64,000 bases of DNA from Cytophagales bacterium WSM2-2. Its GTDB lineage: Bacteria; Bacteroidota; Bacteroidia; Cytophagales; Cyclobacteriaceae. Position numbers and translations under genes: made by a program. Below the pieces are notes generated by a model. It saw nothing but the letters and a program-made list of their open reading frames with translations, was not told the DNA's origin and ran no database searches. This document shows positions 1 to 8,703 of this stretch, in pieces (the stretch's first letter is position 1; every line of letters starts with the position of its first letter). The stretch covers positions 4,452,001 through 4,516,000 of the forward strand of contig BNHL01000001.1 in assembly GCA_015472025.1 (NCBI GenBank), written 5' to 3'.

Positions 1-313
1 TCATGGTGTTTCTACAATAAGCTCTGGAGTCAAGGGGTTGATTCTTATTACTGCTTCTAAATATGAAAACGGACTATTGGTCTCTATCGAAGATAACGGA
101 ATAGGCAGGTCAATGAATATTTTTAAGGAAAACGATGTCATCTCGATGGGATCGTACCTCGTTCAGGGCCGTCTGAAGAAGCTCTCTGCAGCATCAGGAA
201 ATCAAATGACTGTTGACATCGAAGACCTGTTTGATACTGACGGTCATCCATCGGGTACACGGGTCAATATTTATATCGCACTGAGAAAAGAGACCGTTGA
301 GTACCTAGTATAA
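1..313 (+). CDS. LytS/YehU-like sensor histidine kinase, C-terminal fragment
   Basis: The reading frame is already open at base 2 and runs to a stop at 313, so the gene starts before the window. About 103 residues are visible. They begin with HG of the kinase N box and contain the ATP-lid motif DNGIG, followed by a glycine/leucine stretch and a final strand GTRVNIYI. This is the HATPase_c module of sensor kinases of the LytS/YehU type. It lies 16 bases upstream of a LytTR response regulator, its probable partner. Sensor and dimerisation regions are outside the window, so the signal is unknown. The TTG at 38 is internal and not the start. Confidence 0.8.
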   Translation, partial: HGVSTISSGVKGLILITASKYENGLLVSIEDNGIGRSMNIFKENDVISMGSYLVQGRLKKLSAASGNQMTVDIEDLFDTDGHPSGTRVNIYIALRKETVEYLV

Positions 314-329
314 TTCTTTATTCCTATAC

Positions 330-1076
330 ATGTTTAAAATTGTCATCATAGACGATGAAGAGCGAAGCAGAAATGAACTGTCTGCTCTTCTTCAAAACTT
401 TCCTGAAGTGCAAATCGCAGGGTGTGGTGATGACGTTGAAAGCGGGGTAAAGATCATTGACCAAATTCATCCGGACATTGTTTTTCTCGACATTCAATTG
501 GGGCCAAACCTTGGGTTCGAGATTCTGGATAAAATCACAGCTACTTCATTTGCCCTAGTAGTAACGACCGCATACGACTATTATGCCCTTCATGCATTTA
601 AACATTTTGCAACCAACTACTTATTGAAACCGGTTTCGCTTCAGGACTTACAGGAAACCCTGAATCATATAATGAAACAAGAAAACAATGCGCGCAGTTT
701 AAAAGCTCAGGTAGAATCGCTCAAGGATACATTGCAACGTTCTTCCAGGAAGAAAATAGAGATAGCTCACAGCAAAGGGGTCGCCTATTTTTCTACTGAT
801 GAAATTATCCGTTTTGAGGCCGATGGCGCTTACACGCGGATTATTCTGAAGGGAAACTCTACATTTCTAACAAGCAAGAACTTAGGGGAAATCGAGGAGA
901 ACGTAAAAGATCATAAGAACCTCCTTCGCGTACACCGGTCTACAATCATCAACATCAATGAAGTTGTGCATTTCACTGATGGCAAATTTATTCTGATGAC
1001 GGACGGGGAGATCATCAATCTCTCCAGGCGCAACAAAGAGTTATTCAGAAAAATAATCAGGCATGTCAGCACCTAG
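330..1076 (+). CDS. LytTR-family response regulator
   Basis: A 248-residue two-domain response regulator. The receiver covers about residues 1-120, with the acidic pair Asp8/Asp9, phospho-acceptor Asp54 (FLDIQL) and Lys100 (LLKPV). The LytTR DNA-binding domain covers about 140-245, with the typical strand IIRFEADGAYTRI and the later RVHRSTIIN motif. Length is normal for LytT/AlgR-type regulators. The gene follows the kinase fragment by 16 bases and is almost certainly co-transcribed with it. Family members bind DNA direct repeats and often control envelope genes; the targets here cannot be told from sequence. Confidence 0.93.
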   Translation: MFKIVIIDDEERSRNELSALLQNFPEVQIAGCGDDVESGVKIIDQIHPDIVFLDIQLGPNLGFEILDKITATSFALVVTTAYDYYALHAFKHFATNYLLKPVSLQDLQETLNHIMKQENNARSLKAQVESLKDTLQRSSRKKIEIAHSKGVAYFSTDEIIRFEADGAYTRIILKGNSTFLTSKNLGEIEENVKDHKNLLRVHRSTIININEVVHFTDGKFILMTDGEIINLSRRNKELFRKIIRHVST

Positions 1077-1359
1077 CTGAGAATTGAACATTTCGTTTCA
1101 ACGGTTCACCTGTTGCATTATTCTCAATACTATTTCGAGCCAATCTTATAGCTGAGCTGCGGTAACTTCACTTACCCGGTAACCACTCGTAAAGCCAAGC
1201 AGGTCATTCATTAACACCCACTGGAAGATGTGCTGTGCTTCCTTGTATCTATGCCGCACACAAACACTCATCAGGCAAAGTTATATGAGTGGCTAAAATC
1301 AGAAATATGAAACGTTTGATGTGGTGGCGATTGGTTGTTAATGTTCTCAATCAATTCTG
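1077..1359. other. intergenic region with a diverged repeat
   Basis: A 283-base gap with no convincing gene. Bases 1159-1215 (GCGGTAACTTCACTTACC at the start, TTAAC at the end) resemble 4567-4626 in another intergenic region, sharing CTCGTAAA and a terminal TTAAC. This is a weak, gapped similarity. The downstream gene has no Shine-Dalgarno sequence. Confidence 0.3.
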
Positions 1360-2400
1360 ATGATGCCTATTTTTAATTACAAACTCATCCATCGCAAGGA
1401 GATGGTTCGTCAGCGCAACGATGCCGCTGAAATCAAAGACCGGCTGGCTGCATTACAGTTGATCATATCGCAGGCTCAATCCGGGCAATGGGCACAGGCA
1501 ATTGATAAGGCCAAATCGCTACACAGTGACCCATTGACAAATGGCATGATCAAGCTCATTGAAAATCAGAAAGAAACATTTGAAAAAGAAGCGAACAGAA
1601 ACTGGATAAACAACGGCCTGCTTGAACTTAATAAAGTTATCGGTTCTAACCATGAAGATATCAATCACCTTGCAAATGATGTAATAAACTCCATCGCAAA
1701 CTATGCACAGGCGAGGCAGGGTGCTCTTTTTGTAGTCAACGATGATACCGCAAATGTCCTCTTGCAAATGCGGGGAGCTTATGCATACCAGAGGCGCGAG
1801 AAAGTTGGAAAATCGGTCAGTGCAAATGAGGGATTGATCGGTCAGTGCTACCGGGAGAAGGATCCGATAGATATAGTAAACGTGCCACTCAATTATACAA
1901 AGATTACATCCGGGTTAGGGGAGGTTCATCCAAAATTCCTCCTGATCATTCAGCTCAAAGGAAACAAAGAAAATATTGGCGTTTGTGAGCTGGCTTTTCT
2001 GAAGAACCTTCAGTTACATGAGCGTGAGTTTCTCATCAAGGCGTGTGACCTGATCGCCAAGGCCATTATCAATTTACAGTCTCACAACAAGACGTTGAAT
2101 TTACTGGCACTATCAGAATCAACGACAACCGAATTGAAAAGGAACCAGGAGGAGCTTAGGCTGAGTGTAGATAAAATGCAGGTAATACATCAGGAGCTTT
2201 TAAGGAAAAATGATGAGTTACAACACACCCGGAATGAAATAGAGTTAATGACCAGGAGGGAAAAGGAACTGATCGAATCAAAACTTGAGACACAGCAGTT
2301 AATCCACGATAAAGTAATAAGCACACTTAAATCAAAAATTGAAAAACTGCAAGGCAGGCTGAAAGAAATAAGCCACGAGCCTGAAAATAACTCGAAGTGA
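1360..2400 (+). CDS. GAF-domain protein with C-terminal coiled coil
   Basis: A 346-residue soluble protein. After a helical N-terminus, a GAF domain spans roughly residues 85-235, with the family landmarks GALFVVND, NEGLIGQCYREKDPI, YTKITSGLGE and the closing FLIKACDLIAKAI helix. Residues about 240-340 are a heptad-rich coiled coil full of E, K, Q and L. No kinase, cyclase or DNA-binding output domain is present, so it probably acts through protein contacts. A paralogue of the same plan lies at 53508-54899. The globin gene starts 28 bases downstream, suggesting an operon and perhaps gas or redox sensing (inference). GAF ligands vary too widely to name one. Start: the second of two adjacent ATG codons is equally possible. 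Confidence 0.85.
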   Translation: MMPIFNYKLIHRKEMVRQRNDAAEIKDRLAALQLIISQAQSGQWAQAIDKAKSLHSDPLTNGMIKLIENQKETFEKEANRNWINNGLLELNKVIGSNHEDINHLANDVINSIANYAQARQGALFVVNDDTANVLLQMRGAYAYQRREKVGKSVSANEGLIGQCYREKDPIDIVNVPLNYTKITSGLGEVHPKFLLIIQLKGNKENIGVCELAFLKNLQLHEREFLIKACDLIAKAIINLQSHNKTLNLLALSESTTTELKRNQEELRLSVDKMQVIHQELLRKNDELQHTRNEIELMTRREKELIESKLETQQLIHDKVISTLKSKIEKLQGRLKEISHEPENNSK

Positions 2401-2427
2401 ATAACAACTAAACTAACTTAAATAATT

Positions 2428-2835
2428 ATGACACCAAAACAAATCGAACTGATAGAGGACTCGTGGGACTTTATATTAATGAATACCGATGAGGCTGGCA
2501 TTATCTTTTACAAAAGGCTTTTTGAACTTAACCCTGCTCTTCGGCCCCTGTTCAAAGAGGATATTAAATCGCAAGCACAAAAACTGGTATCGCTGATCAC
2601 GTTTGCAGTTCACAAACTAAACAACTTTAACGAAATCGTTTCTGATGTGAAGGCACTTGGTCTGAGGCACAAAGGATATAAAGTAAAACCCGAATACTAC
2701 ATTACTGTAGCTGAGGCGCTACTATGGACTTTAGAAAGCGGCCTCGGCAACGAGTGGAATGAAGAAGTAAAAGAGGCGTGGATAAAGCTTTATGAAACGC
2801 TTTCTAAAATTATGCTTGAAGCTTATAATAGTTAA
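2428..2835 (+). CDS. single-domain bacterial globin
   Basis: A 135-residue globin of the Vitreoscilla haemoglobin/flavohaemoglobin class, without the reductase domain. Visible landmarks are the A helix (QIELIEDSW), Phe42 after the CD turn (PLF), Gln49 at the probable distal E7 position, and His81 in GLRHKGY as the proximal haem ligand. A GH region with YYITVAEALLWTLE follows. The family binds O2, NO or CO and supports oxygen delivery or NO detoxification. The gene is 28 bases after the GAF protein, so the two are probably co-expressed. A partner reductase is not encoded nearby. Confidence 0.9.
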   Translation: MTPKQIELIEDSWDFILMNTDEAGIIFYKRLFELNPALRPLFKEDIKSQAQKLVSLITFAVHKLNNFNEIVSDVKALGLRHKGYKVKPEYYITVAEALLWTLESGLGNEWNEEVKEAWIKLYETLSKIMLEAYNS

Positions 2836-3049
2836 TCTGTTGGTAGTTGAGTGCGTGCCAGATTGACTCCCTATAAAACCTTCCTGACCTGCCACTTGTA
2901 AACTTGACTTGTTCACCTGGAAACTGCTATATGATAGTATACAGCCAATTACAAATATTTGATTCTGCTACGTAATGCAGCTTAACCAAAAGGTGAATGC
3001 CGAAAAACCATTTAAAGAGTAGGCTTATTTAATTCAATCAAATCAGTTT

Positions 3050-3898
3050 ATGAAAATGTCAAAATTAATCTATGCTACATTAATCTGTTACCTAGGTTAT
3101 TTCGGGGCATCAGCCCAAACCTCGAGCTCATTTGCAGCATCTGGAGGATCAACGAACACCTCATTATATCATGCGACCGCCCTCAGCGGTGGCTATTCAG
3201 ATGGGCTTAGTTCATTTTCTGCAATTGATGGATATGCCCATGGACAATACTCGATGTCTTTCGGCCGTACCTCACAGTCACTTGGAGATTACTCTAATGC
3301 TTTAGGCGGATATACATTTGCATCAGGTGAAGGGTCAACAGCGCTAGGTTGGTATGTTCGTTCAACTGGAAGATACTCGATGACACTGGGGATGGGAAAT
3401 TACTTTTTTCAAGTGCCATTTGTCAACTCAGTTGATTACTCACTGATGATCGGATTTAACAGCAGCCTTCCTTCCGTGTTTGTTGGTCATGCAGATCCTG
3501 ATAAAATGCCGGGTCAAAAATTCGGTTTTGTAGGTATAGGCACCTCAACACCCAAATACGAATTATCAGTCAATGGATCAATCATTGCCAAAAGCGCAGT
3601 TTTTGTTGAGAATCTTCCTGGTGAATGGCCTGACTATGTCTTCAGTAAGGACTATTCTTTAATGCCACTTCAGGAAGTGGAGAAATTCATTGAAGTAAAT
3701 CGTCATTTGCCGGGTGTGCCTTCACAAGAAGAGATCAAAAAAGAAGGTCTGAATTTAGGAGAGATGGAAATGATCATGATGAAAAAGATTGAGGAACTCA
3801 CGCTTCACATGATTCAAATTGAAAAAGAGAATAAACTGATCCAATCAGAAAATGCGTCTTTGAAAAGTCAGGTTAAAGAACTTCAAAACAGGAAATAA
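3050..3898 (+). CDS. YadA-like head-repeat surface protein with tail-fibre-type C-terminus
   Basis: A 282-residue exported protein with signal peptide (cleavage likely after the ASAQ region, about residue 23). Residues about 40-110 contain serine/glycine-rich repeats of the trimeric-autotransporter head type (GDYSNALGGYTFASGEGSTALG), predicted to form a left-handed beta roll. Residues about 195-282 are a C-terminal module common in Bacteroidota tail-fibre-like proteins: WPDYVF, EVEKFIEVNRHLPGVPS, then a heptad coiled coil with KIEELTLHMIQIEKEN. No outer-membrane anchor barrel is present, so this is not a classical autotransporter. The next gene starts two bases after the stop, implying one transcript. 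Confidence 0.8.
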   Translation: MKMSKLIYATLICYLGYFGASAQTSSSFAASGGSTNTSLYHATALSGGYSDGLSSFSAIDGYAHGQYSMSFGRTSQSLGDYSNALGGYTFASGEGSTALGWYVRSTGRYSMTLGMGNYFFQVPFVNSVDYSLMIGFNSSLPSVFVGHADPDKMPGQKFGFVGIGTSTPKYELSVNGSIIAKSAVFVENLPGEWPDYVFSKDYSLMPLQEVEKFIEVNRHLPGVPSQEEIKKEGLNLGEMEMIMMKKIEELTLHMIQIEKENKLIQSENASLKSQVKELQNRK

Positions 3899-3900
3899 CC

Positions 3901-4377
3901 ATGACTTTCAAAAATTGCAAACCGACAATTCTTACTGCATTTGTAGTCGCTCTCTTTATTGGAAGCACCAATGGACAGGCGATACCACGCAGTATTGAAA
4001 TCAATGCTAGCCACAGCCTCGAGTCTACGCAAACACTTGACATGAAAGCATACCAAACTATTGCTATCCGCGAAGGATTTAAGATGGTTCCAGGATCTTC
4101 CCTGAAATTAATGGTTGTACAGAAAGACATCAATTCTACGGAAGACAGAGATGCGGAGCTGTTGGTTGTTTATCCTAATCCAAGCCCGGGTATAATTACC
4201 ATTCAGGGAGTCTTCAATAATGACGATTTGATCGTCTATGATCATGCGGGAAATCTTTCAACTCAATTTACAATTAATGGAGAAAACCCGACTGTTGATT
4301 TATCGCGGTTAAAAAATGAACGATACATCATTAAGGCACCAAAATCGAATAAAACTGCCCGAGTAATTAAGAACTAA
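3901..4377 (+). CDS. small T9SS-sorted secreted protein
   Basis: A 158-residue protein with a signal peptide (residues 1-26, ending STNGQA). The middle contains a three-coathanger-like strand set (HSLESTQTLDMKAYQTI, REGFKMVPGSS). Residues about 85-158 form a type A type IX secretion C-terminal domain: LLVVYPNPSPGIITIQG, LIVYDHAGN and a final TARVIKN. It should cross the outer membrane through T9SS and be anchored or released. It starts two bases after the YadA-like gene, so the two are probably made together. No enzymatic domain is visible. Confidence 0.85.
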   Translation: MTFKNCKPTILTAFVVALFIGSTNGQAIPRSIEINASHSLESTQTLDMKAYQTIAIREGFKMVPGSSLKLMVVQKDINSTEDRDAELLVVYPNPSPGIITIQGVFNNDDLIVYDHAGNLSTQFTINGENPTVDLSRLKNERYIIKAPKSNKTARVIKN

Positions 4378-4706
4378 CTTCTATGATTGATAAATCTGCT
4401 CTATTCGTCAACTACATAAGGCACTTCACTAATTGCTCGCTTTATGTGTTTGGATTTTACTTAGCTATAGTAGAAATCGCATAAGACTTAAAAGTCCAGC
4501 TATCGGGGCCGGTAAATTCAGACGGAATTTATCGGTCCTATTTTTTTGCTGGCGTGAATGGTTAGTTCGGTGATGTTCTTACCTCTGCTGATACCGCTCG
4601 TAAACCGCAACGATCAGTTCGTTAACTCAGTGAACAGTCACGTGTGAAAGATCGGTAACTCGGGTGCGAGTTGGTCTGATACTTAGATGATTAATCAATA
4701 ACCAAA
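4378..4706. other. intergenic region
   Basis: A 329-base gap without a credible gene. It holds a strong terminator hairpin (4506-4547) and a degenerate GGTRAY/GTTAAC-rich stretch at 4567-4670 that resembles 1159-1215. Confidence 0.4.
4506..4547 (+). terminator. intrinsic terminator
   Basis: Arms 4506-4519 and 4525-4538 form a 14-bp stem with two G-U pairs and a 5-base loop AGACG, followed by seven T at 4541-4547. It lies about 130 bases after the T9SS gene stop and would end that transcript. Confidence 0.8.
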
Positions 4707-5690
4707 ATGAAGACAAACAACACGGTTTTAGTATTACTCCTTGCGGTAGTCATGCTTGGAGTCCAATCCTGTAAAAAAAATACAGTCTGCGATCCGATTT
4801 CAGTAAATGCAGGAGAAGACGCAACAATTAATGGAAGTACGGTTACCCTTAGCGCGCTACCACTACTTCCGGGGCAGACTGGTACGTGGACTGTAATGTC
4901 CGGGACTCAGGGGTCTTTTGACGATAGCGCATCGAACAACGCATCATTTACCGGGCAAGAAGAGGAAACCTATGTGCTACGGTGGACGGTGAGCAATGGC
5001 TGTAGTACGACTTTCGATGAAGTCCAGGTGTCACTTTTAAGATTAGTAAAAATGAAAACACGCACAAGAACAACCCTGGGCGGTAGTCTGCTATATAAGG
5101 AAGAATATTTTTATGACGCGCAAAACAGGGTGAGTGGCACAGAGTTTACTTTCCCTTCAGGATTCACAAAATACACATTCACTTATTTGGCTAACGGAAA
5201 AGTTGATAAAAATAAAATCGAGAACAGTGTAATTAGCTTCAACAGGGAGCTTAGGTATTTTTATCAGGCGAACGGCAAATTGGATAAAGTAGAACAGTAT
5301 AAGAACAATACACTTTCAGGAGTTGATACTTACACCTATCCTGATGCGCTTCATATAAATATTAAGGGCTCAAGTGGATCGACCACAGATGTAACCTATG
5401 AGTTCGATGTTAATAATGACATCGCTAAAATAACCTACAATACGCTGGGAGCGGTTCAAACACTAACACATTATGCTGATAAGCTGTCATTTCATCCTCT
5501 CGCCTTTGATCCTGCTGACCCTTTTAATGCAAGTAAGCATCTTCTTCAATCGTATACCTATTCCAACCCGGTTAAAATAAATAGCACTTCCACCTATGTA
5601 TTTAATACGAAGGGTTATCCTACACAGGAAACACTAACGTATCCCAACGATGGCAACCGGCAAGAGGTGGTTACTTACACGTATGAGTAA
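4707..5690 (+). CDS. PKD-like domain lipoprotein
   Basis: A 327-residue lipoprotein with lipobox ending at Cys22 (GVQSC). Residues about 30-110 form a PKD/Ig-like domain of the Bacteroidota type (SVNAGEDATINGSTVTL, TGTWTVMSGTQGSF, ending FDEVQVSL). Residues about 115-327 carry repeated Y-x-Y/F strands (EEYFYDAQNRVSG, KYTFTYLANGKVDK, RELRYFYQANGKLDK) that resemble RHS/YD-type beta repeats often seen in cell-surface lipoproteins. No catalytic motif is visible. It follows a terminator and likely starts a new transcription unit. A short reading frame overlaps its last 8 bases. Confidence 0.8.
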   Translation: MKTNNTVLVLLLAVVMLGVQSCKKNTVCDPISVNAGEDATINGSTVTLSALPLLPGQTGTWTVMSGTQGSFDDSASNNASFTGQEEETYVLRWTVSNGCSTTFDEVQVSLLRLVKMKTRTRTTLGGSLLYKEEYFYDAQNRVSGTEFTFPSGFTKYTFTYLANGKVDKNKIENSVISFNRELRYFYQANGKLDKVEQYKNNTLSGVDTYTYPDALHINIKGSSGSTTDVTYEFDVNNDIAKITYNTLGAVQTLTHYADKLSFHPLAFDPADPFNASKHLLQSYTYSNPVKINSTSTYVFNTKGYPTQETLTYPNDGNRQEVVTYTYE

Positions 5691-5877
5691 TAAAAAACCG
5701 GTGGGCACTGTGACTGATCACCACGATAATTGTTTAATGCTGAATCAATTTATTGAAAGTGGGGTAGCTCAACTAAAAAACTTAAAGGTCACAGAAAAGC
5801 AGGTCACTGAAGCTGAGAATAATCTTAGAATTTTTCTAAAAGAACTGATCGAGCATAGTGTAATCAGGACCAGTTAG
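5683..5877 (+). CDS. small hypothetical protein
   Basis: A possible 64-residue protein starting at ATG 5683, which overlaps the last 8 bases of the lipoprotein gene and suggests translational coupling. Composition is ordinary for a soluble protein. Residues about 22-60 are helical and charged (QFIESGVAQLKNL, VTEKQVTEAENNLRIFLKELIEH). No family was recognised. A longer in-frame start at 5650 overlaps more of the upstream gene and is less likely. It could still be a chance reading frame. Confidence 0.4.
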   Translation: MSNKKPVGTVTDHHDNCLMLNQFIESGVAQLKNLKVTEKQVTEAENNLRIFLKELIEHSVIRTS

Positions 5878-5928
5878 TCATCGAAACAAAAGTTAACGGA
5901 CTTTAACCGACTCAAACTTAATCCACTA

Positions 5929-6715
5929 ATGAAAAAACGAATGACTAATTTGGTAAACAGGAAGTCTAATCAGTTACTATTTTTCACTGCTTGCCTGATT
6001 TTACCGGCCCTGTTCATGTTTGAATCCTGTGAAAAAGAGAAGACTCCTCATGAGCAGGTTATTACGGTAAGCACAGTAGCAGGTAGTACAGCCGGTTCCA
6101 GTGGTCGGGGTTATGCTGATGGACAGGGCACTGCTGCGCTTTTCGAGGAGCCCATGAGTCTCGCTATAGATCAGGCAAGTAATATTTATGTAGCCGATTA
6201 TTATAACTCCGTGATCAGGAAAGTATCACCATCGGGATATGTAAGCACACTTGTCGGTAATGCACATAAGCAAGGTGATTACGTTGACGGTACTGCTGAT
6301 GTAGCCCTTTTTTGGGGGCCTGACGGCTGACATGACTGGAAATATCTACGTAGCTGATCAGGGAAATAACAGAATACGAAAGATCACGCCTTCCGGAAAT
6401 GTCACAACCCTCGCCGGAACTACAAAAGGTTTTGCTGATGGGCAAGGTACCACTGCACTTTTCAATCGCCCGATCGGTATTGCTACAGACACAAAAGGGA
6501 ATATCTATATAGCGGATACTTACAATCACAGGATAAGGAAAATTACAGCAGAAGGAATTGTGACAACGTTGACGGGAAGTATTTTAGGTTTTACCGATGG
6601 CCCTGGTACAACGGCACTCTTTAATCTGCCCACGGGAATAGCCGTTAACCCTACCGGCATCATTTATGTAATCGACAATGATAATCACAACCTTAGAAAA
6701 ATAACGATACACTAA
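5929..6715 (+). pseudogene. NHL-repeat lipoprotein, frameshifted
   Basis: Two adjacent frames make one NHL beta-propeller lipoprotein. Part one (5929-6330) has a lipobox ending at Cys34 and one and a half NHL repeats. Part two (from about 6326, shifted by one) has the remaining repeats NIYVADQGNNRIRKI, NIYIADTYNHRIRKI and IIYVIDNDNHNLRKI. Each repeat has the pattern ALF-xxP-xxxAxD-xxGNIYVAD. In the broken repeat only 16 bases lie between ALF and the conserved Asp, where the other repeats have 24. Exactly 8 bases are missing. Adding a second copy of CTGACGGC next to the existing one restores both frame and spacing (reading WGPDGLTAD). As written, only a truncated 133-residue product would be made. 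Confidence 0.85.
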
Positions 6716-6783
6716 TTGAAATGCATTTAACTGCAGAGGAAATGCAATCAGAAAAAATATTTGCTGTTATAAAAATGCGAGAG

Positions 6784-7746
6784 CTAGCTCACGTAGGCTT
6801 TTACCCAAGTCTTCTGCTGTTCCTGAGTCAGGTATGTCCATGCCACAATACGGGTTGTTTTGTTTCCCTGGCTCATTGAAATAGTTTTTACTTCCTTAAC
6901 TTCTGCCTTCTTTAAATTCAGATAAACACGTTTAAGATGCGCTGATTTAGCAATCAACGTAGAGAACCAAAAGCAAGAGGTTTTCATTGCTTTGCTCTGC
7001 GATATCATTTTCTCAACAAATTGCTCTTCTCCGCCTTCGCACCATAACTCCTTATTCTTACCTCCAAAATTCAAGGTCATTTTAGTAATTCGTTTGTGAT
7101 TCAGGTTGCTCAATTTTCGGAGTGTTCCGGACTGGGCTTCTGCCAGGGAAGCAAAAAAGGGAGGGTTACAGATGACTAAATCGAACTGCTCATCCGGTTT
7201 AACTATTCCTCTGAAAATGTCCTTTGCATTTGATTGCAGGCGAAGTTCCACTTTCCCTTTCAGCCATTTATTTTTCTCAATTATTTTAGCTGCCGATGCA
7301 ATAGCGATCGGTTCAATGTCTGACCCGACAAAAGACCATCCATATTCTTTGCTTCCTATGATTGGATAAATGCAATTTGCTCCAACACCAATATCGAGGC
7401 ACCTGATCTTACCGCCGGTAGGAATTGTGCCAGTATAGCTTCCTAGTAAATCGGCTATGTGATGAATGTAATCCGATCTTCCAGGAATAGGCGGACACAG
7501 ATAGCCTGGAGGAATACTCCAATGATCTATTTCATAATAATACTTCAACAGTGCTTTGTTCAGCATCATCACCGCTTCAGGATTCGAAAAATCAATCGAC
7601 TCATCGTTGTATGCATTCGGCCGGACAAATGGAGCCAGTGCCGGGCAGCTGTTAATGAGTTCTTTGAAATTATAGCGCTCGCGATGCCTGTTACGAGGGT
7701 GTAATTCGGTTTTTTCTTTTGGATGCTCTTTCTTTTTTTGAAGCAT
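6784..7746 (-). CDS. rlmF: 23S rRNA (adenine1618-N6)-methyltransferase RlmF
   Basis: A 320-residue protein from the preferred ATG at 7746; an upstream ATG at 7773 would overlap the rhomboid gene. It methylates N6 of A1618 in 23S rRNA using S-adenosylmethionine. Recognisable family blocks are LHPRNRHRERYNF near the N-terminus, WSIPPGYLCPPIPGRSDYIHH, the SAM-binding CLDIGVGANCIYPIIG, and the catalytic NPPF motif at residues 194-197. Length matches RlmF. The gene begins 5 bases after the rhomboid stop, so the two form an operon. Confidence 0.93.
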   Translation of the reverse strand: MLQKKKEHPKEKTELHPRNRHRERYNFKELINSCPALAPFVRPNAYNDESIDFSNPEAVMMLNKALLKYYYEIDHWSIPPGYLCPPIPGRSDYIHHIADLLGSYTGTIPTGGKIRCLDIGVGANCIYPIIGSKEYGWSFVGSDIEPIAIASAAKIIEKNKWLKGKVELRLQSNAKDIFRGIVKPDEQFDLVICNPPFFASLAEAQSGTLRKLSNLNHKRITKMTLNFGGKNKELWCEGGEEQFVEKMISQSKAMKTSCFWFSTLIAKSAHLKRVYLNLKKAEVKEVKTISMSQGNKTTRIVAWTYLTQEQQKTWVKAYVS

Positions 7747-7751
7747 GGATA

Positions 7752-8378
7752 CTAAAAAAGAGTTCCGACCCAATACCTCACCTGTTCATAAAACATCAGT
7801 AGTGAAGCGGGATAAATCAGTATACAAAATAGCAGGCCATAGAACGCTCCATACAAATGGGCATCATGGTTGATGTTATCGTTCGATTTTCTTCCCTGGT
7901 AATACGTATAGGCCATATACCCTGCACCAAATACAAACCCTGGCATACACAAGGCAAAGTACAGGCAAATCGATTGTAATGGTTCAAGAATGATGAACAC
8001 AAATATCACCGAGCCAACACCACCGGAAGCACCAAGTGAATTGTAATTGGTATTGTTTCTTTGTTTAAAGAAAGTGGGAAGATCAGACACAACAATAGCT
8101 GTCAGGTATAGAACGATAAAGTAGTATGTTCCCGAGTTGCCGAAAAGAGAGGCAAAGTCCCGCTCTACGGCCTGGCCAAAAAAATAGAAGGAGAACATAT
8201 TCCAGAGCAAGTGCATATGGTCCTTGTGAACAAAACCCGAGCTGATAAACCGGTAGTATTGATTTTTTGTTTTGATCTGGTAGGGATTCATCATCATCCG
8301 GCCCAGAAGTTCAGGTTTATTGAATGTATAAAAACTAATGGCAACAGTAATGCAGATCAGAATGACAGTAATACTCAT
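7752..8378 (-). CDS. rhomboid-family intramembrane serine protease
   Basis: A six-helix rhomboid protease, 208 residues from ATG 8378; a start at 8504 would add a 42-residue leader. The catalytic serine is Ser118 in GASGG and the catalytic histidine is His174 in NHDAHLYGAFYG. An HLLWNMFSFYFFG segment corresponds to the family's H-x-x-x-N helix. It cleaves transmembrane substrates inside the inner membrane; the substrate is unknown. It sits directly upstream of rlmF, probably one transcript, with no obvious functional link between the two. Confidence 0.9.
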   Translation of the reverse strand: MSITVILICITVAISFYTFNKPELLGRMMMNPYQIKTKNQYYRFISSGFVHKDHMHLLWNMFSFYFFGQAVERDFASLFGNSGTYYFIVLYLTAIVVSDLPTFFKQRNNTNYNSLGASGGVGSVIFVFIILEPLQSICLYFALCMPGFVFGAGYMAYTYYQGRKSNDNINHDAHLYGAFYGLLFCILIYPASLLMFYEQVRYWVGTLF

Positions 8379-8703
8379 GGCGCTTAAACTGAAATAGTAA
8401 AAGCACAATGTTAATGAAATTAAGAGAATGTCAGGAGGAGTAATACCCGGCCTTTGATGTCTAAATAACTTAGTGCAGGTCCTAAGGCCGATGTTGTCCA
8501 ACAAATTTTGAACTCTTAGGCTGACTCACCAAGGCTAAACGCATCCCATCCACAGCATAATTTCGTTTTCGCTCGGTCTATCTACTCCGCTTAATTGCAA
8601 ACGTTACTTCTCCAGACTATTGGTTGATGTCATTTAAATAAGAGGAAGTGCAAAACACTCACAATAGACATGAATAATTAGTAACAAACTCTATTTTGCA
8701 CAA

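Noticed and set aside
6301-6350. Programmed frameshifting in the NHL gene
   Set aside because: No slippery heptamer next to a stimulatory structure was seen, and 8 bases are missing relative to other repeats, so a deletion is simpler.
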